NCBI GenBank assembly: GCA_038380795.1
Contig: CM076270.1
Coordinates: forward strand, 16,403,001 to 16,467,000
From: Pyrocephalus nanus
Lineage: Eukaryota > Chordata > Aves > Passeriformes > Tyrannidae
Length of the DNA: 64,000 nt
Direction of reading: 5' to 3'
A program made the position numbers and the translations under genes. Positions 25,101 through 37,811 of the stretch are shown here, one piece after another. Under the pieces are notes generated by a model. It saw only the letters and a list, made by a program, of their open reading frames with translations. It did not search any database and was not told the DNA's origin. Positions within the stretch are counted from its first letter, which is position 1. The number at the start of each line of letters is the position of its first letter.

Positions 25101-28100
25101 TAAATAGATGACAAATTGCCTATCTCCTAGCTCAGTTCCTGGACATCCCCTCTCTCCATAAGCACTTCCAGGCAATCCGCCGGCACTCTGGAAGCGTTCC
25201 TCCCTACCCACGCTGACACATCCCACAGGCTGAAAGATTCATTTCACAGATCGCTTTGTTTTGTCCTGCCGGGAATACCCAACAGCTCCACCATAACAGC
25301 AAATCAGCTCTTCTAGGCCACTGAGCTGCCTCCCTTCTTCATTTTAACGATGTAAATGGGCTGACTTCAGGCCAGGTGCAGGACAGCTCTCCTGGCTGCC
25401 TGCAAACCTTCCTTGTGCAGCATCTCTCAGCGTAGCTCCAAAGCCATCACCAACTCTTTCCTGCTCTTCTTACCCCAGACATCCCTTGCTCGGCCCAGCC
25501 CAGCCTTGTTTTGGGATGCTTCTAGGAAAGAACTACAAACATTCCAGCCGACTTGACTTACAAATTAGGACTAAATCTCAGGTTTTACTGGGCAAGAGAT
25601 TAGCAACCTAATGCACTTCATTAGCTGTGCATCAGCAGACCCTTGTTGTTAAACAGCTGAAGTGATGTGATGTGCAAGGGTTTTGGAAATAAATGCTTCT
25701 GTTGACCAAAAAAAAAGAAGAAAACCGGAAATCTCTAAGACAGTTATACAACACAAAAAAACATACCAAAAGTAGACAAAGCAGTAATTTGTGGTCTTCA
25801 GGAAATCAGTTTTCAAAATTACATTTATGCAGACCTCCTATATCTAATAATTTAAAAAGGTCCTTTAATTTGTCTTCAGTGCCACTTCTGCACTAGAATA
25901 ATGGAACTTGAGAAATAGCCTGAACTCAAAGTGTCTGATCTTGCAAAAACTTATTTTGAGCTGCCTTCTTGACTTCAGCACGTATGGGACTGTGTGTGAC
26001 TGGGTTACTGCTTATTCCAGAAAAGTGGGCTGAAATCTAGTTACTTACACTGTTATTGCTTTCCCTTTATCTGTTTGTCAGCCTCGAAAATGGTTTAAAT
26101 TATGGTTATGCCCACTTACAGGGCATAACAATTTATTTTGTCCAAATTTTGTGAAAGAATGTGACTGTTTCAAATGTCCAGATCAGAGTGAAAGCCATCA
26201 CAAATTTTAAAGGTCTTCTGCAAACAGGTTACACAGTATTTTAAGATGTTACCTCCTCTGGATTTCACTCAGCTATCTCTGATGCATTATCACTGCACTG
26301 CTTATTGTAGCTCATAGAGGCACTAAAGGAGAACTGGAGAAAAACCTGGGTGAGACAAAATGTATTTGTCAAGAGGAGAGTTAGCCATAGCCATGTGGCT
26401 GCATAATTCCAGTGTTTTGTGAAAATTAACTGTATGCTGACACTACCTCGTTTAATGGTTTATATCAGGTGCTAATAGGGACTGAACTACAGTTAAAATA
26501 AGGGATGGGATTAAACCTGGTCAGTGAAGAGGAGATTTGGCAACAAGACAGCACTGATCAGCTGGGGACCAGATCTATGCAATCTGTTGCACTATTGAAG
26601 GCTCAAACCTGCAGCTATTCTAGAGACTGACAAGACTTTCAGTCTTGCCATCCATGGACTTCTTGTATGATCAGTCAATAGCATGAGGGGATCTTGCATG
26701 AATTACAGGAGTGTTCTCCACCTTACCTTGAGAAGTTCCAAAGAAACCACACAGGGCTTGTACTTTGTAGGATGAATAAACAAAGCTTAAATGATAGAGG
26801 AGTTCTGAGATTTTGTGGGTTTGCTAAGTTTTTCCCCTTCTTTGTATGTATAATACAGATTTATGTCTTGCTTACTCTGAAAGGTCATGCCAAAAATTAC
26901 GACAGTGTGAGAATCAAGAGAATGAGAGCTGTGTAACAGAGAAGACCTTTCAATTTAGGCTCCCTAAAAACTCTAATATTTAGTTTAAAATTCCAACAGT
27001 TAACAAGCATTTTTCAGAAGGGATGTCCTTGTTAGGAATTCAAAAGCTCTACTCTTTCAATTATCGAGTAGAATCACACTCATGCTTGAATACCTAGGAG
27101 CAAAAGTGGGTACAAGCCTCAAGCACAAGAACATCCTTTGAAAAGGTCACTTTTAAAAGACATTCCAGAATGCAATACAGGGCAGCTGTGTTACTTACCC
27201 CAAGAGCCTGGCATGTTTTCACTCCTTTTAAATATAATTCTGGGGAAATGAACAGGCTTCATTTTTCTCCTCGGCTTTGAAAAGACCTTAGCCCTTGGGA
27301 CACAGGTATTCCTGTTTTACTGCATGCACAGCATCCAAATTTTGATATTTATTCTAATTGCCTGTGCTGGGAGTACAGCCTTCCCATCCAGTCAAAGGAG
27401 AGAAAGACTCCCCTGGAAGGTGACACAAAGCTCGTCAAACAGAAGCCTCCCTCTCTCTGTTAACAATATAAAAAGCCTGAAGTTTGATGCTGTGCTGTTG
27501 TTCTGATGATCCGAAGTTGCACATTAGTGCCAATTAAGAGTGAATTAGCATGAATACACATCACTGTGCTTAAGCACCTTCAAACCCAAGGACATTTTAG
27601 AAAATGGTAAATAAAACTGAGTTATAATTTACTAATTGTATGTTCTTAGACCTTGTGTTCATATACAGACATGTACAGCCTGTGTGTGTGTGCCAGTTTG
27701 GAAGTTTTCACTATACTGAACGTGCTGGAACCTCTACCTGCCTATGGAGCTCCAGAGAAGGATGCCAGACATTTCCTTTCAAATTTGGCTTTGCATTTGT
27801 TCTTACCTTTTTGTTTTCAGTGGTGTTTGTTACTAACAGCTGGCAGCCAGCAGGGATGGCTTGTGATTTTCCCCCTGTGCCTCTCGTCTAGATCCCAGCC
27901 CTGGCAGAAACAATTTTTATTATTGCTTAAATGTCCTTCCCCAAACTCCTCTCAGTGTGCTAATAATATTAAAACCATTAACAGCAGTAGTTCAAGGTAG
28001 GAGTTTGCTGTGCACTTCAACTCCTCTGCTTTACACTTACAGCAAGGGAAGAAAAACAGATCTCCATTAGAAGAAGATAACAGTGAGGTTGGGAGGCACT

Positions 28101-28502
28101 GGGGTTTTTTCATTTCAGCTATTATCTGTGTTTTGGAGTTTGTTTCTACAAACTGCCAAAACAGATAATGTTTGAGACACAGAGGAAAAAAAAAATCACA
28201 GCATTTTGAAACTACACAGCTTTAGGAAAAGCTATAGTCACAAAGATGACTGGTACCTAACCAGACCACAACTCGGGAAGAAAAGAGCATTGGACTTTGG
28301 AACCATGCTTCACATTACAGGAGAGCAGGACAATCAGTCACTGCTGCTTCCAAAGGTACTCCTGAGAAACTGCCCTCACTGCTCCGAGTGACAACAGGGA
28401 AGAAAACACAGAGGATGGGGAGAGGTTAGTCAATGCTGTAATAATGTACAGATCCAGCATGTAAGCTGGGTAAGGTTGTTTTTACTTATCTTGGACAAAC
28501 TG

Positions 28503-28515
28503 AAAAAAAAAAAAA
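28503..28515 (+). repeat. Poly(A) tract, A13
   Basis: Thirteen As with no polyadenylation signal nearby upstream; a simple homopolymer. Confidence 0.9.
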
Positions 28516-29019
28516 GAATGAGAACTAAGCAAAGGTTTTATGGAACAGAGAACCCTGTCATGTGCAAGTTCACTTGATGCTTCCCACTGAAATGTGGGAC
28601 AGAACGATCTAATTCCAAAATAAAAGCTAATGGAAAACAATGCTCAAAGGAACAAAGCCAGAGGATGCTCATTAGCCAAGCGGGTCTCGCTCCACTTTCC
28701 CATAATGCCATGTCCTGGGGGAGCTGCTGCCCTGCCCTGCCAAGGTCTGGCCGTGTGGGGCTCTCAGGTGGGTCCACGGGGAGCAGAATCCTTGGAAGGA
28801 GCTGGCAGATCTTCCCCTCGCTGCTCCTCCGTAAGAAGGAAATAAAGCCCCACACGTATTTGTTGCTCCTTTGCCAAACAGTGAGATGGAAACAGGCACA
28901 CTGGGAAAGGGAGACCTCGCCAGGAACCAGCTGCTGCTGCTTCTCCCCGCTGTGAAAGAAAGCATGTGTGTTCCTGCATGTGTGTGTGCATGGCCTTCCT
29001 TGGAGAGAGAGGACGAAGT

Positions 29020-29410
29020 AATGATTCCCCCCCAAACCAAGCCAATTAACATTCTCTTGGAGGCTTTTAATTAAAGTGAATGTCCGCCCAACAAAGAAGG
29101 CGAGTCTGGGAGGTTGACATCGCATCTCCTCAAAAAACACACACAGACACACCTCCCAGATAAAAGCTATTTATTATCTGCTCAAGAGACTTTCTGGGAT
29201 TCATTCCCCTCTTCTGGCCTCACTGTGGCCAAAGAGTCCCTTTCTTATCTGTCTGACAGGTCCATACAATGCTTAATTGACTTGCCTGGGGTCTTGGGTT
29301 TTCTTTCTTTAGAAGAAGCAGGGCTTTGGGGTGGTGATGGAGAGAGATCCCGTCCTTTTGGCTTTTAATGAAAAGACTCCCATAATAATGCCATCCATTT
29401 GCAACCATGA
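29020..29410. promoter_or_regulatory. Candidate enhancer with GATA and MEIS/TGIF-type motifs
   Basis: Features in order: AATTAAC and TTTTAATTAAAG homeodomain-type sites (29040-29075), AGATAA near 29158-29163, TTATCTG at 29174-29180, a second CTTATCTG at 29244-29251, and CTGTC-T-GACAG (29249-29259), an 11-bp palindrome giving TGACAG (MEIS/TGIF core) on both strands. TTAATTGAC follows at 29273-29281, then TTTTAATGAAAAG. Several overlapping open frames here (up to 204 codons on the minus strand, 28538-29152) have no recognisable protein motif. The motifs are visible; the enhancer call is inference. Confidence 0.3.
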
Positions 29411-32400
29411 CCTCCTAGAAGATACTGTGTGGATAACTGCTTTCCTCACACAGTTAGTGGGAGCTGGGAAACACACCGGGCTGAATTCTCAACTACTTTT
29501 TTTGTTTTCAATACTATAAAAAATACAGCATTCAGGAGATGCAATTTCCCTTACACTGAAGCTGGATTTCACAAACACTAAAACCTCCCAAAAAGTCAGT
29601 CTTGCTCAGATATAAGCACGGCTTACTGCAAACACATTTTTGACACCTTAGGAACTTTGAGAAGTGTCAGCTATTACTGAAAGCCCACAGAAACCCTAAA
29701 CGGCCTGAAGGTGCCTGAGCTGAGTACTGAATATTCACTAACCCACAGGTATGAATACAACAGCACTCAGTCCCCAGTGGTGCTATCACTGCCTTAGTAA
29801 TGACTCGGGGACACTCACCTTCTGTCCAGGGATCTTTGCATTAACTACATTTTTCCCCAGCAGCACTGGATGGCAGCATGGACCCTGTGAACGTGGTCTG
29901 ATGAGGACTGAGCACCTGAACCACGTGCTGCTGCCAGCAGGAGCACCACTGCTGTCCCCTCACCATTTTGGGGCATGAGGTCTTGCCCTCTCCTTCCGCC
30001 CTCCTCTGGCACCCATCTGATGTCTCCCCGAGCCGCGTCAGCACATCAAGCTTTCATGTGTGAAACCACATCAAGTCAGGGTGCAATTTGCACCCCCACC
30101 TTTTTTCCCAAGTCAGTGAGGCAAACCCACTCACTGAGATCCAATCACACACCACAGCCAGCGCAAAGGAAAAGTCAGGCATGGAGTGGGGAGTGGGAGA
30201 CAGACAACCAGCACGCCTGCCCTTCGACAGCATGTCATTAGTACTCATGTCAGCTCAGAGGTTCTGAGCGTGCATCCCAAGCAGCGAAGAGTGGTGGGAT
30301 GGGGCAGGGGCAGGGTTTGAATGCCCTGCTTTCCCATGGAAGAACTGCAATGGATCTTCCTTAGTGACCAAATATCTCAGTATGTGTTCCCAACCAGTTC
30401 ACACACCACAGTAGATTCATCCAAAACTGCCATAAATGTTGTCTCAGTGACTGCAGATGAGAATTTACATTTTTAAACTGACCAAGGCTGGCCTGGGTGG
30501 TCCCTGGCTCCCCTGCTCCCCATCCTTGCAGCACAGCAAGGATGTGGAGCAGTCAGGACACACTGCTCCTGCCCTGAGCAGACCGACCTGCTGCTGGGCT
30601 TGCAACCCTGACTAGGGCCAGAGCTGGGAAGAAGTGAGGAGATGATGCAGTTTGCATTCCTTTTTGGCTGCTGCTGTAGCCAGACATTGGTGAACTCACT
30701 GAACCTGGTGAAATCTGGCTGCTAAAAGTTTGCTTCTCTTTCCCAGAAGAAGAGGGAGGTGGCTTCCCTGCTGGAGGGGGAGCAGCCCATCTCATCCACA
30801 CATTCCCTGAAGAAATTATTTTGCTTTTGACCCTGTGATTGTGAAACTCACTTTTTCCTAAACATCCTTATTGATGGATCAGTGAGAGAATGTGGAAATG
30901 GTGCAGCAAAGAAATAGTATATAAGCAAGGAGGGAGTGCTCGAGGGAGCCTTCCCCTTCTTCCCCCTCACAGCTTTAGGGCAGTACTTTGGAAAGGCTGC
31001 TGACAGCACAGGGAATGAGCCATGTGTTGCCACAGCATAGGTGAAGGCAGAGCACTTGCCATCTGTGAACATCTGTGAGATTCATGGGCCTTTAATACAC
31101 CCTTGGGCTGAGCGAGGTCTGTACACTCTGCCAGTTGTATGGAATAAAGTTCAGGAAATGCTCAGTAGAAAACCAGGAAAACTGGGATTCTTATAGTTAC
31201 TTGCAGTTCAGAGAACTGGCCCATCACTAGTAGTTTGTTCCAGGACTAAAAACTGTCCCTGTGACTCACATTCACTAAATATACTTAGTGCCTCTTTGCT
31301 GCAGTATGAAATCAATTTTCATAATTAGGTAACAAAAAGGAGAAAACTGAGAGAGACAGGAAGTCTCTGAGTGCATGCTAGGAAAACATCCAGATAACGT
31401 AGCCAAACCAAAAGGAAATCTGCAATTAAGAACAAGGACATTCCATAAACTGTTTCTTCAGTGACAGCTTAGTATCTTTTCTGTCTTGCATTCTGAGATT
31501 AAAAGATGCTGCTTTTGCATCCCACCAGTGCTTTCCCTGCTGCTCTCATGCAGTGGTGTGATTCAATACCCCAGAACTGTGTCCCACGTTCCCAGCTGTA
31601 CCCTGGGTGCATACAACAACCCTTGTGTCCCCAAGGGATTCAAACACAGCAGAGGCTTTCTAAAGGTCCCTGTCCTCACACAGCATCCTGCACACACCAA
31701 AAGGCAGACACAGTATATCGAGATCCTCAGGTGAAAGTATACAAATACAAAGTATAATAATTATAAACAAAGTTAAAGAACATCAGGAGATAAATGCATC
31801 ATATATTCTATGTTTATATATTAATATATGATAATTAAATCCCTCTAGCACTAATGCCGGCTTGGCCTGGAACCAAAGCAGCTGTCTTGGGGGATTCTCT
31901 GCGTGGCACTCCCTTTTACATACACTAGAAGCAGACACTTATCCACTTTTAGGCCTTTTATAATGTTTGCATGGACAAAAATAGAGAAAGAGGCAAAGAC
32001 GGGAGGCATGGGGAGAAAAGAATAAAACAAAACAAAGCAAAAAAAAAGAAATGCAGCCTGGAAGTCAGGAAAAGCGAGTTTCCCGCAGCACAGCTCCGGG
32101 GGTGCTTTCTGAGGCTCTCAATGGTGATTCAGAGAGCTGGCGCTTACTGCAGGAAACCAGGCTAAAGAGATTATCGGAGTTTGCAATTGTGTATCGCTTG
32201 GGTTATTATACAGGCGGCTTCTGATGTCCATTTCTATTCCAGAGACAGAGCTAAAAAGCTGGGCTTTGTTTCCTCCAGCTCACAAACAGGGATGTGGGGA
32301 GGCAGCTTTTAGCAGTGCTGCCACAGAAAAAAAGTCCCTAATCTCCCCAAAGTCCAGTGTTACTTTTCCTTGTCTGCTGGTATATCCAATCTGCACATTC

Positions 32401-34729
32401 CAGAATGGTTTTCAGTGTACACTCTAATGGGTGCTGCAATGCATTCCCAGGACTGCTGGGATCTGACACTCTGAACTAGCAAAGAGTCCAGTTATTCATC
32501 TCCTGAGCTGCACCATGACCTGAGCCAAGACCAGGAGAGTGCAAGGAGCCAGGCACAGTGCAAACAAGTACTTCAAAGAAAGACAAAATGATCTCTGCAG
32601 AAAACATAGCAAACATACAGCAAATGTACAATGAATAATGTAGTAGGAATTCTGCATCAAGCAATATATGCAGTACTGTATTCACAAACTGTGCAGAAAG
32701 GAAGGAAACACCAGACGTTAAGGAATATTAACCATTGTTTGGCCTGTTACAGATAATTATAACCTAAGTTTAAGAAAATAAGTTGCTCAGGTAGAAAGAG
32801 TCTAATTACAGGTGCAGCTGAGACCCACTTCCTGCAAAAAGATTTCTGTGTCAGAGAAACATCCTCTCTTACTATTTCACAGACTAAAGTACTGCTGCAT
32901 GAAGTACAGAGGGATATTCTTAATGTTATCACCTTGTCTTCAGACGGATCAGCCCTACCTTGAGTCTGGTGTTGTGGTTCTGTGGGTAAGTGAGCCCGCC
33001 TGACTGTGTACCCTGTGGTTGAACCAGTTTATTTGGAGGTGAAGAGTTCAACATTTCGAAAGTTTCTCTCCTGTGACCATTTCCAGCTCCCTCTGACCTA
33101 CTTCTCCTAGAAGTGTCAGTTTGTAAAGTATAAAACTTATGTCCATATAGAGCATCCAAAATGCTACTAAAAGGTCTGCAACCTCTACCAGCATTACTAT
33201 GAGACCCCTGCCTTTTGTACTGGCCTTCCTTGCTCTGCAGAATGGCTCTGTGTCCATCCCTGTGTGCAGAAGGCCTGGCCTGTAGCTGAGAACATAAAAT
33301 TTATTGTCAAATGTCAACATTATTTTGCATTTCATCCAAGGCTGTCAAAGCGTTTTCAAGTATATAAAATAGCTGTATCGTGGCGAGGGATTTCATGGAC
33401 TATCCTTTCACATTGTTTCATATAAATGGATTAAATTACTGCAGGCTGACTCCATCAATGAGATATCGGTCTCCAAACTGCATGCATATGTGTAACAGAG
33501 CACAGGAAAATACAGAGAGATTGAGGTCACATTGAATAAACAAGAACAAGCGCAAAGTCCACAAACCTCTCTTTGACTGTGGATGGCTCTTTACAACCCT
33601 GCTAACTGAAGTGGCCCTGTAAGAACCACCTGACACTTGGGAAGTTGAGCACAGCCCAAGTGCAACACAGAGAGTGCCCAAAGGAGGCAAGGTGATGATT
33701 TCATCTTGGCTCTTGGGCAGGTGTCCCTGCACATCCAGCGAGTGCTGCCTCGGGACTGCCGACCACGCCACCCTCACAGCTCCTCAGGTCCACAGCACGA
33801 TGTTTGTTCCTATTTCAGCACACTCCCCAAACCCGGCTTTGAATGGTGCTGAAGGAAAGGTGTGCCAGCACTACTGGTTCTCCCAAGCACCACTCAATCC
33901 AGCTGGGTCTTTAGAATACCTTGTTCAGCATTTGGAAGAATATGGGGCTCTGATAAGAACAACTTGATTAAAACAGGATCGTGCACAGCAACGTGGCAGC
34001 AACAACAGACACAGCAAAACCAGCTCCCAACTTCTCCTCTCAGGGCATTTACTGTTCATTGATAGCAGAGCTGTTGCCACCCCCAGACAGGAGCAGGCAC
34101 CAGAGAGGACTATAGCAACAGCAGTGGGAAAGCCATTTCTCTGGCAGACACCAAAACTTCTGCATGAGAGGGGCTTGTTATCAATGCCAGATTCAGTTGA
34201 AGCTTTCCAAACCTTGCCACACCAAGAAACCAATCCACAGGCCAGAACTCTCAAAGAAACCGGGGTTCATCGGTTCTGCTTCTGTGCAAAAAGCAATATT
34301 CTGGGACAAGGCTGTTTTCTCACACAACATCCTCTAATGCTGCCACCGGCAGCTTCTGCTGAAAACGGCAGTGTTTCATTGCATCTCCTTCACCACACAG
34401 GAAAAAACATTAACTTCCACTGAAGTCACTGCTCCTGGAATCTAAATTTCCTTTGCCTAGCAAGCACTGTTGGTCAGGCAGAGTGACAATATGGTGTGTC
34501 AAACTAAAGTAAACTGAACTAAACTAGCACAGCTCAATTCTTTTTGTATCTTTTACTATAGCTGCAACTAAAAATAAACATCAGGCAGTGACATACCAAG
34601 CACTAAGAGGAGTCTTCCCTTTTTTTATTTTAGGAGACCTTACAGTATAGTGTTTGCTTTTTGTCAGGAAATTTCCAATCTTAAATCTTACATCTGCTAA
34701 GGTTAATAAATTTCACTGTGTCATCCTGT
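29411..34729. other. Unique noncoding sequence, no gene seen
   Basis: Small frames only (at most about 113 codons at 33436-33777, minus). 32010-32050 is an A-rich purine stretch. The AT-only segment at 31.74-31.85 kb is listed separately. Confidence 0.6.
31735..31850 (+). repeat. AT-rich low-complexity segment
   Basis: A run of about 115 bases made almost wholly of A and T (for example tttatatattaatatatgat), set between sequences of ordinary composition. It has no unit structure that I can define. Confidence 0.7.
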
Positions 34730-34950
34730 TCTGTTCCTTATTTCTCCTTTTCTCTCGGTGCTCACGCGTGTTTGGAGATCTGTGCCGTTATTATTTATGA
34801 CACCACCAACCCCTCTTGCCTGTTCAGACATTTTTATGACTTGTGACCACATTCCAAAGCACAGCGTTAAGGGGCTTAATGGCTGTGGCAGAAAACTTTT
34901 CAGCTATTACATATGTGTCAGCCTAATATTTTAATCATGCTGTGCTTCAG
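34730..34950. promoter_or_regulatory. Candidate conserved noncoding element with TEAD-type site
   Basis: A non-repetitive block carrying ACATTCCA (34849-34856, TEAD/M-CAT core), TTATTATTTATGAC and TTTTTATGAC (CDX/HOX9-type TTTATGA cores repeated about 50 bp apart), and GGCTTAATGG. The repeated TTTATGAC core within a short distance is the main visible structure. Confidence 0.25.
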
Positions 34951-37775
34951 GTCCAACATGCTGCCCTGGGGGGTTTGCCAGGTTACAGCATACTGATATA
35001 TGTTTCAACAACTCTTTGCCTCAGGAAGGCTTAATCAGAATTTATAGCAGGGCAGTGCATTCTGTTCAAGGGCATGAGCAGGCATGAATCTTGCACCTTG
35101 AGCTGTATCGTTTTCTCCAGCTTGTAGTTGGCTTTTTCTGCATGGAAACAGTTAATGCAGCTGACCAGGCAGTTGTTTGTGAGCTTGCCCCCTGTTCCCA
35201 GCAGATACTCCAGAAAATACTCCAGATTCCCAGAAAATACTCCCTATTAAGGTGTATTTTCTAATCTGCTTGCAGCCTGGTGACAGGGGTGACTCGGTCC
35301 TCAAGCAGGGTGGGAATTCCCAAGGGTCTCCTTGTGCTGGGAGCGTGTGAGGCACTGGAAGAGGCAGCAGAGGGGTGATGGGGAATGAGGCACACAGACA
35401 CCCAGAGCTCCTGGTATGTCTAAGGAATGGATTTCTAGGATTTGCTCATTTAGGTGATTCTGCACACGTCTCCAGTATTTAATAAGACATAAAAATAGAA
35501 GTAGCCCAGGATTAAAAACCTGTCAGTTCAAACAGAAGCACAAACCACAGCCTGAGCAGGATGCCCTGGAGCTGCAGGCAAGGCCCTCACTTGACCCTTT
35601 CAGTGCCATCTGGCCATTTCTCAGCTCTGGCGCCGGCGAGTTCTCAAAAAGCGCCTTTTAAAAGGCAACTGAAACCGTGGAAAGCCTTGAGGCATGGACA
35701 CAGACCCAGCTACTGCCCCTTCAAAGCTCTGAAGGCACGGCTCAAATTATACCAATCATCTTTTAACTGATGGGGGTTGCTCCCCTGAAGTAACCAAAAT
35801 ACCTCACATGCATTTCCCCCTGCCATCTGCCCAGCCTGCCACACTACATAATTATGCTCTGCTCCAAGGTTGGCCCTGATTGTGCAGAGGTGAGGCATGA
35901 AAAGGAGGATTAAGTCTCCTGACTGGAAAGCTTTGTAGGAAGGACTGATCCAAGGTCAGGCACACACATCTCTTTCCCACAAAGCCCAATGGAAAAAACT
36001 GAACTGCAGATTAAGAGAAATGGCCAAGAGAGCTGTTGTTACCTTTTTTCCAAGCTTTTAAAAATAAAACTTGCACCAAAATTAAAATAAAGTATGCAAG
36101 CAGGGTAAAAATGTCTCTGCACATTGGGAATCATTTGACCACGTGCTTCAGTATCTAAACTCAGACTGGCCCAAAGGAGAAGCCTAAGTACAAACACACC
36201 CCAAGACAGAAAACAAGCGTGCTCAGACAAGCCACGTTTGGATAAGACTTTTCCAGAAACTGTTTCCTGGGGCTACATTTAAACCAAATATTATGACAAA
36301 AACTTGCATTCAGAAAGCTATTTTCTGCCTTGGGATGCAAACACACCTGCCCACAAGCTCCTGTGACTATCAAAGCCCAAACTGGCCACTCTTTCTGCAG
36401 TAGAGTACAGTGCAAATTCACATTTCTGATGAGTATTTCAGATATAGGTTCCCAAGTGAGAACTTAACATATCACTTACTTCAAAACTAAATTAACATAC
36501 ACTTCAATACAAAACAAACAAAATCAAAAGGGCACTGTTTAAATATTACAGAACAAAGAGGTCTCGGTTTTACCTCTCTTCTATTTTTAACAGCCTTCCA
36601 ATTAAAAAACTACTACAAGAATATAGTAATGACTGCTATTGCCTTCCTGTATCCTTGCATGCCAGCCTCCAACTGCAACTGCTGATCTTGCACTCAAGGT
36701 AGAAACTCCAAAGGACCAAAAATGCTGGATGTCTTTCTGCTGTGGTTGTCCAGCACCCAGCACAGTGAGAGTTTTCTGCTGCCTGGGCTCCTGTGCAGCG
36801 CTGCAGTGGGAATGTGCAGCAGGACTGAAGCCAACATCAGTGCCACACGGCTCAGACAAGCCCACATCCTGGTGTCTTTCTGACCCACAGAGAAAAGAAT
36901 ATGGCAAAAAAAATAAATAATGTCAGGTGCTCTCTGCATTTATGACATTAGGAATGTACAATGACCAAAGGGTTATTCCTCAAGGGAAAGGAGGAGCTGC
37001 AGGCAAGGACTGGTGAAGGTTGAGAAAGAAGGGAGCCTCCAGAGCTGCACTCCTTGCTGGGAAACTGCTTGGCATCAAGGAAGCATTCAGCACAGCTTGA
37101 GTGCAACCACCACTCTGAATATGACAGAAAAAGAGCTTCTGGTCTTCAAGGGGAAAACAAAGAAACACCTCCAGCCTTGGAGGGACAGAAAAAGGACTGT
37201 TCAGCCCTCAAAAGAACAGCAGAAATAGGCCATTGAGGAGTGCTGCTCTCTGCAATGCTTACAGTCCTTGTGAAAACCTCTGCAGGAAAAAAGAAAAGTA
37301 ATTCTTACAGCACAAAGACTTGCAGAAATGCAGCGTTGCAAACCCGGCCTCCCTCCCCTGCAAAAAGCTGCCTGCTGTTGTCAGGCTGAGCTCAGATATG
37401 CTCTTCCCTGCACGGCCTCTGAGACGAGATGCTTCTGCCACCATTGTCCTGATGCAGAGAAACTATCTCTGCCAACAAATTGACAGAGAATTTCAGTCTT
37501 AATAATCATCCTGCCCTGCACTTCAGCCTGATCCACATCCCAGAAGGAAGACTAATCCTCTAAGCCTCTCAGCTCCTAGAAACGATACTTACAGGCAAAC
37601 AACTATCCCCACTCATTCTCTTCCCTCAGATGATAATCAGAAAAATGTCTGTATTTGGCTCACTATGACAAGCTGATTTTAAACCTCCTAAGGAGCACAA
37701 GCTTGTTGGCTCCAGGGATAACCCCGCTCATCCCTCTGCTTTAGCCAAGCAGCCTGGGAAAGAACAAGCCAGGCC
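34951..37775. other. Unique noncoding sequence, no gene seen
   Basis: Holds the 20-bp tandem duplication listed separately and overlapping minus/plus frames at 36.6-36.9 kb of about 100 codons with no motif. Confidence 0.6.
35210..35243 (+). repeat. Short tandem duplication, 20-bp period
   Basis: The block ccagaaaatactcc occurs at 35210-35223 and again at 35230-35243. The second unit decays after actcc. It is a two-copy local duplication, not a microsatellite. Confidence 0.8.
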
Positions 37776-37811
37776 ACCTCAGAGGTCTTTTCCAACCTTG
37801 ACGAATCCATG
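37776..37811 (+). mobile_element. CR1 LINE, short 3' tail remnant
   Basis: The block 'cctcagaggtcttttccaac' followed by a variant of the terminal octamer (gaatccatg) matches the extreme 3' end of avian CR1 on the plus strand. Only about 36 bp is recognisable. The sequence upstream does not show the usual 'ggttggactagatgat' block, so either the copy was cut very short at its 5' end or the rest has decayed. It lies opposite in orientation to the copy at 57 kb. Confidence 0.6.

Larger units (their letters stand above)
23771..29019. other. Mostly unique AT-leaning noncoding sequence
   Basis: Aside from the candidate element at 24.8-25.1 kb, there are only short open frames. 25690-25760 is A-rich. 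A short TG run lies at 27684-27693. 28620-29020 has several overlapping frames on both strands without a recognisable product. Confidence 0.55.

Noticed and set aside
28538..29152. 204-codon minus-strand open frame
   Set aside because: Overlaps several other frames on both strands, shows no family signature, and runs into the candidate regulatory block; read as chance.
32960..33030. tRNA-like stretch near ggttgaacc
   Set aside because: The B-box is wrong (no GGTTCGAATCC pattern), there is no A-box at the right distance, and no cloverleaf can be drawn.
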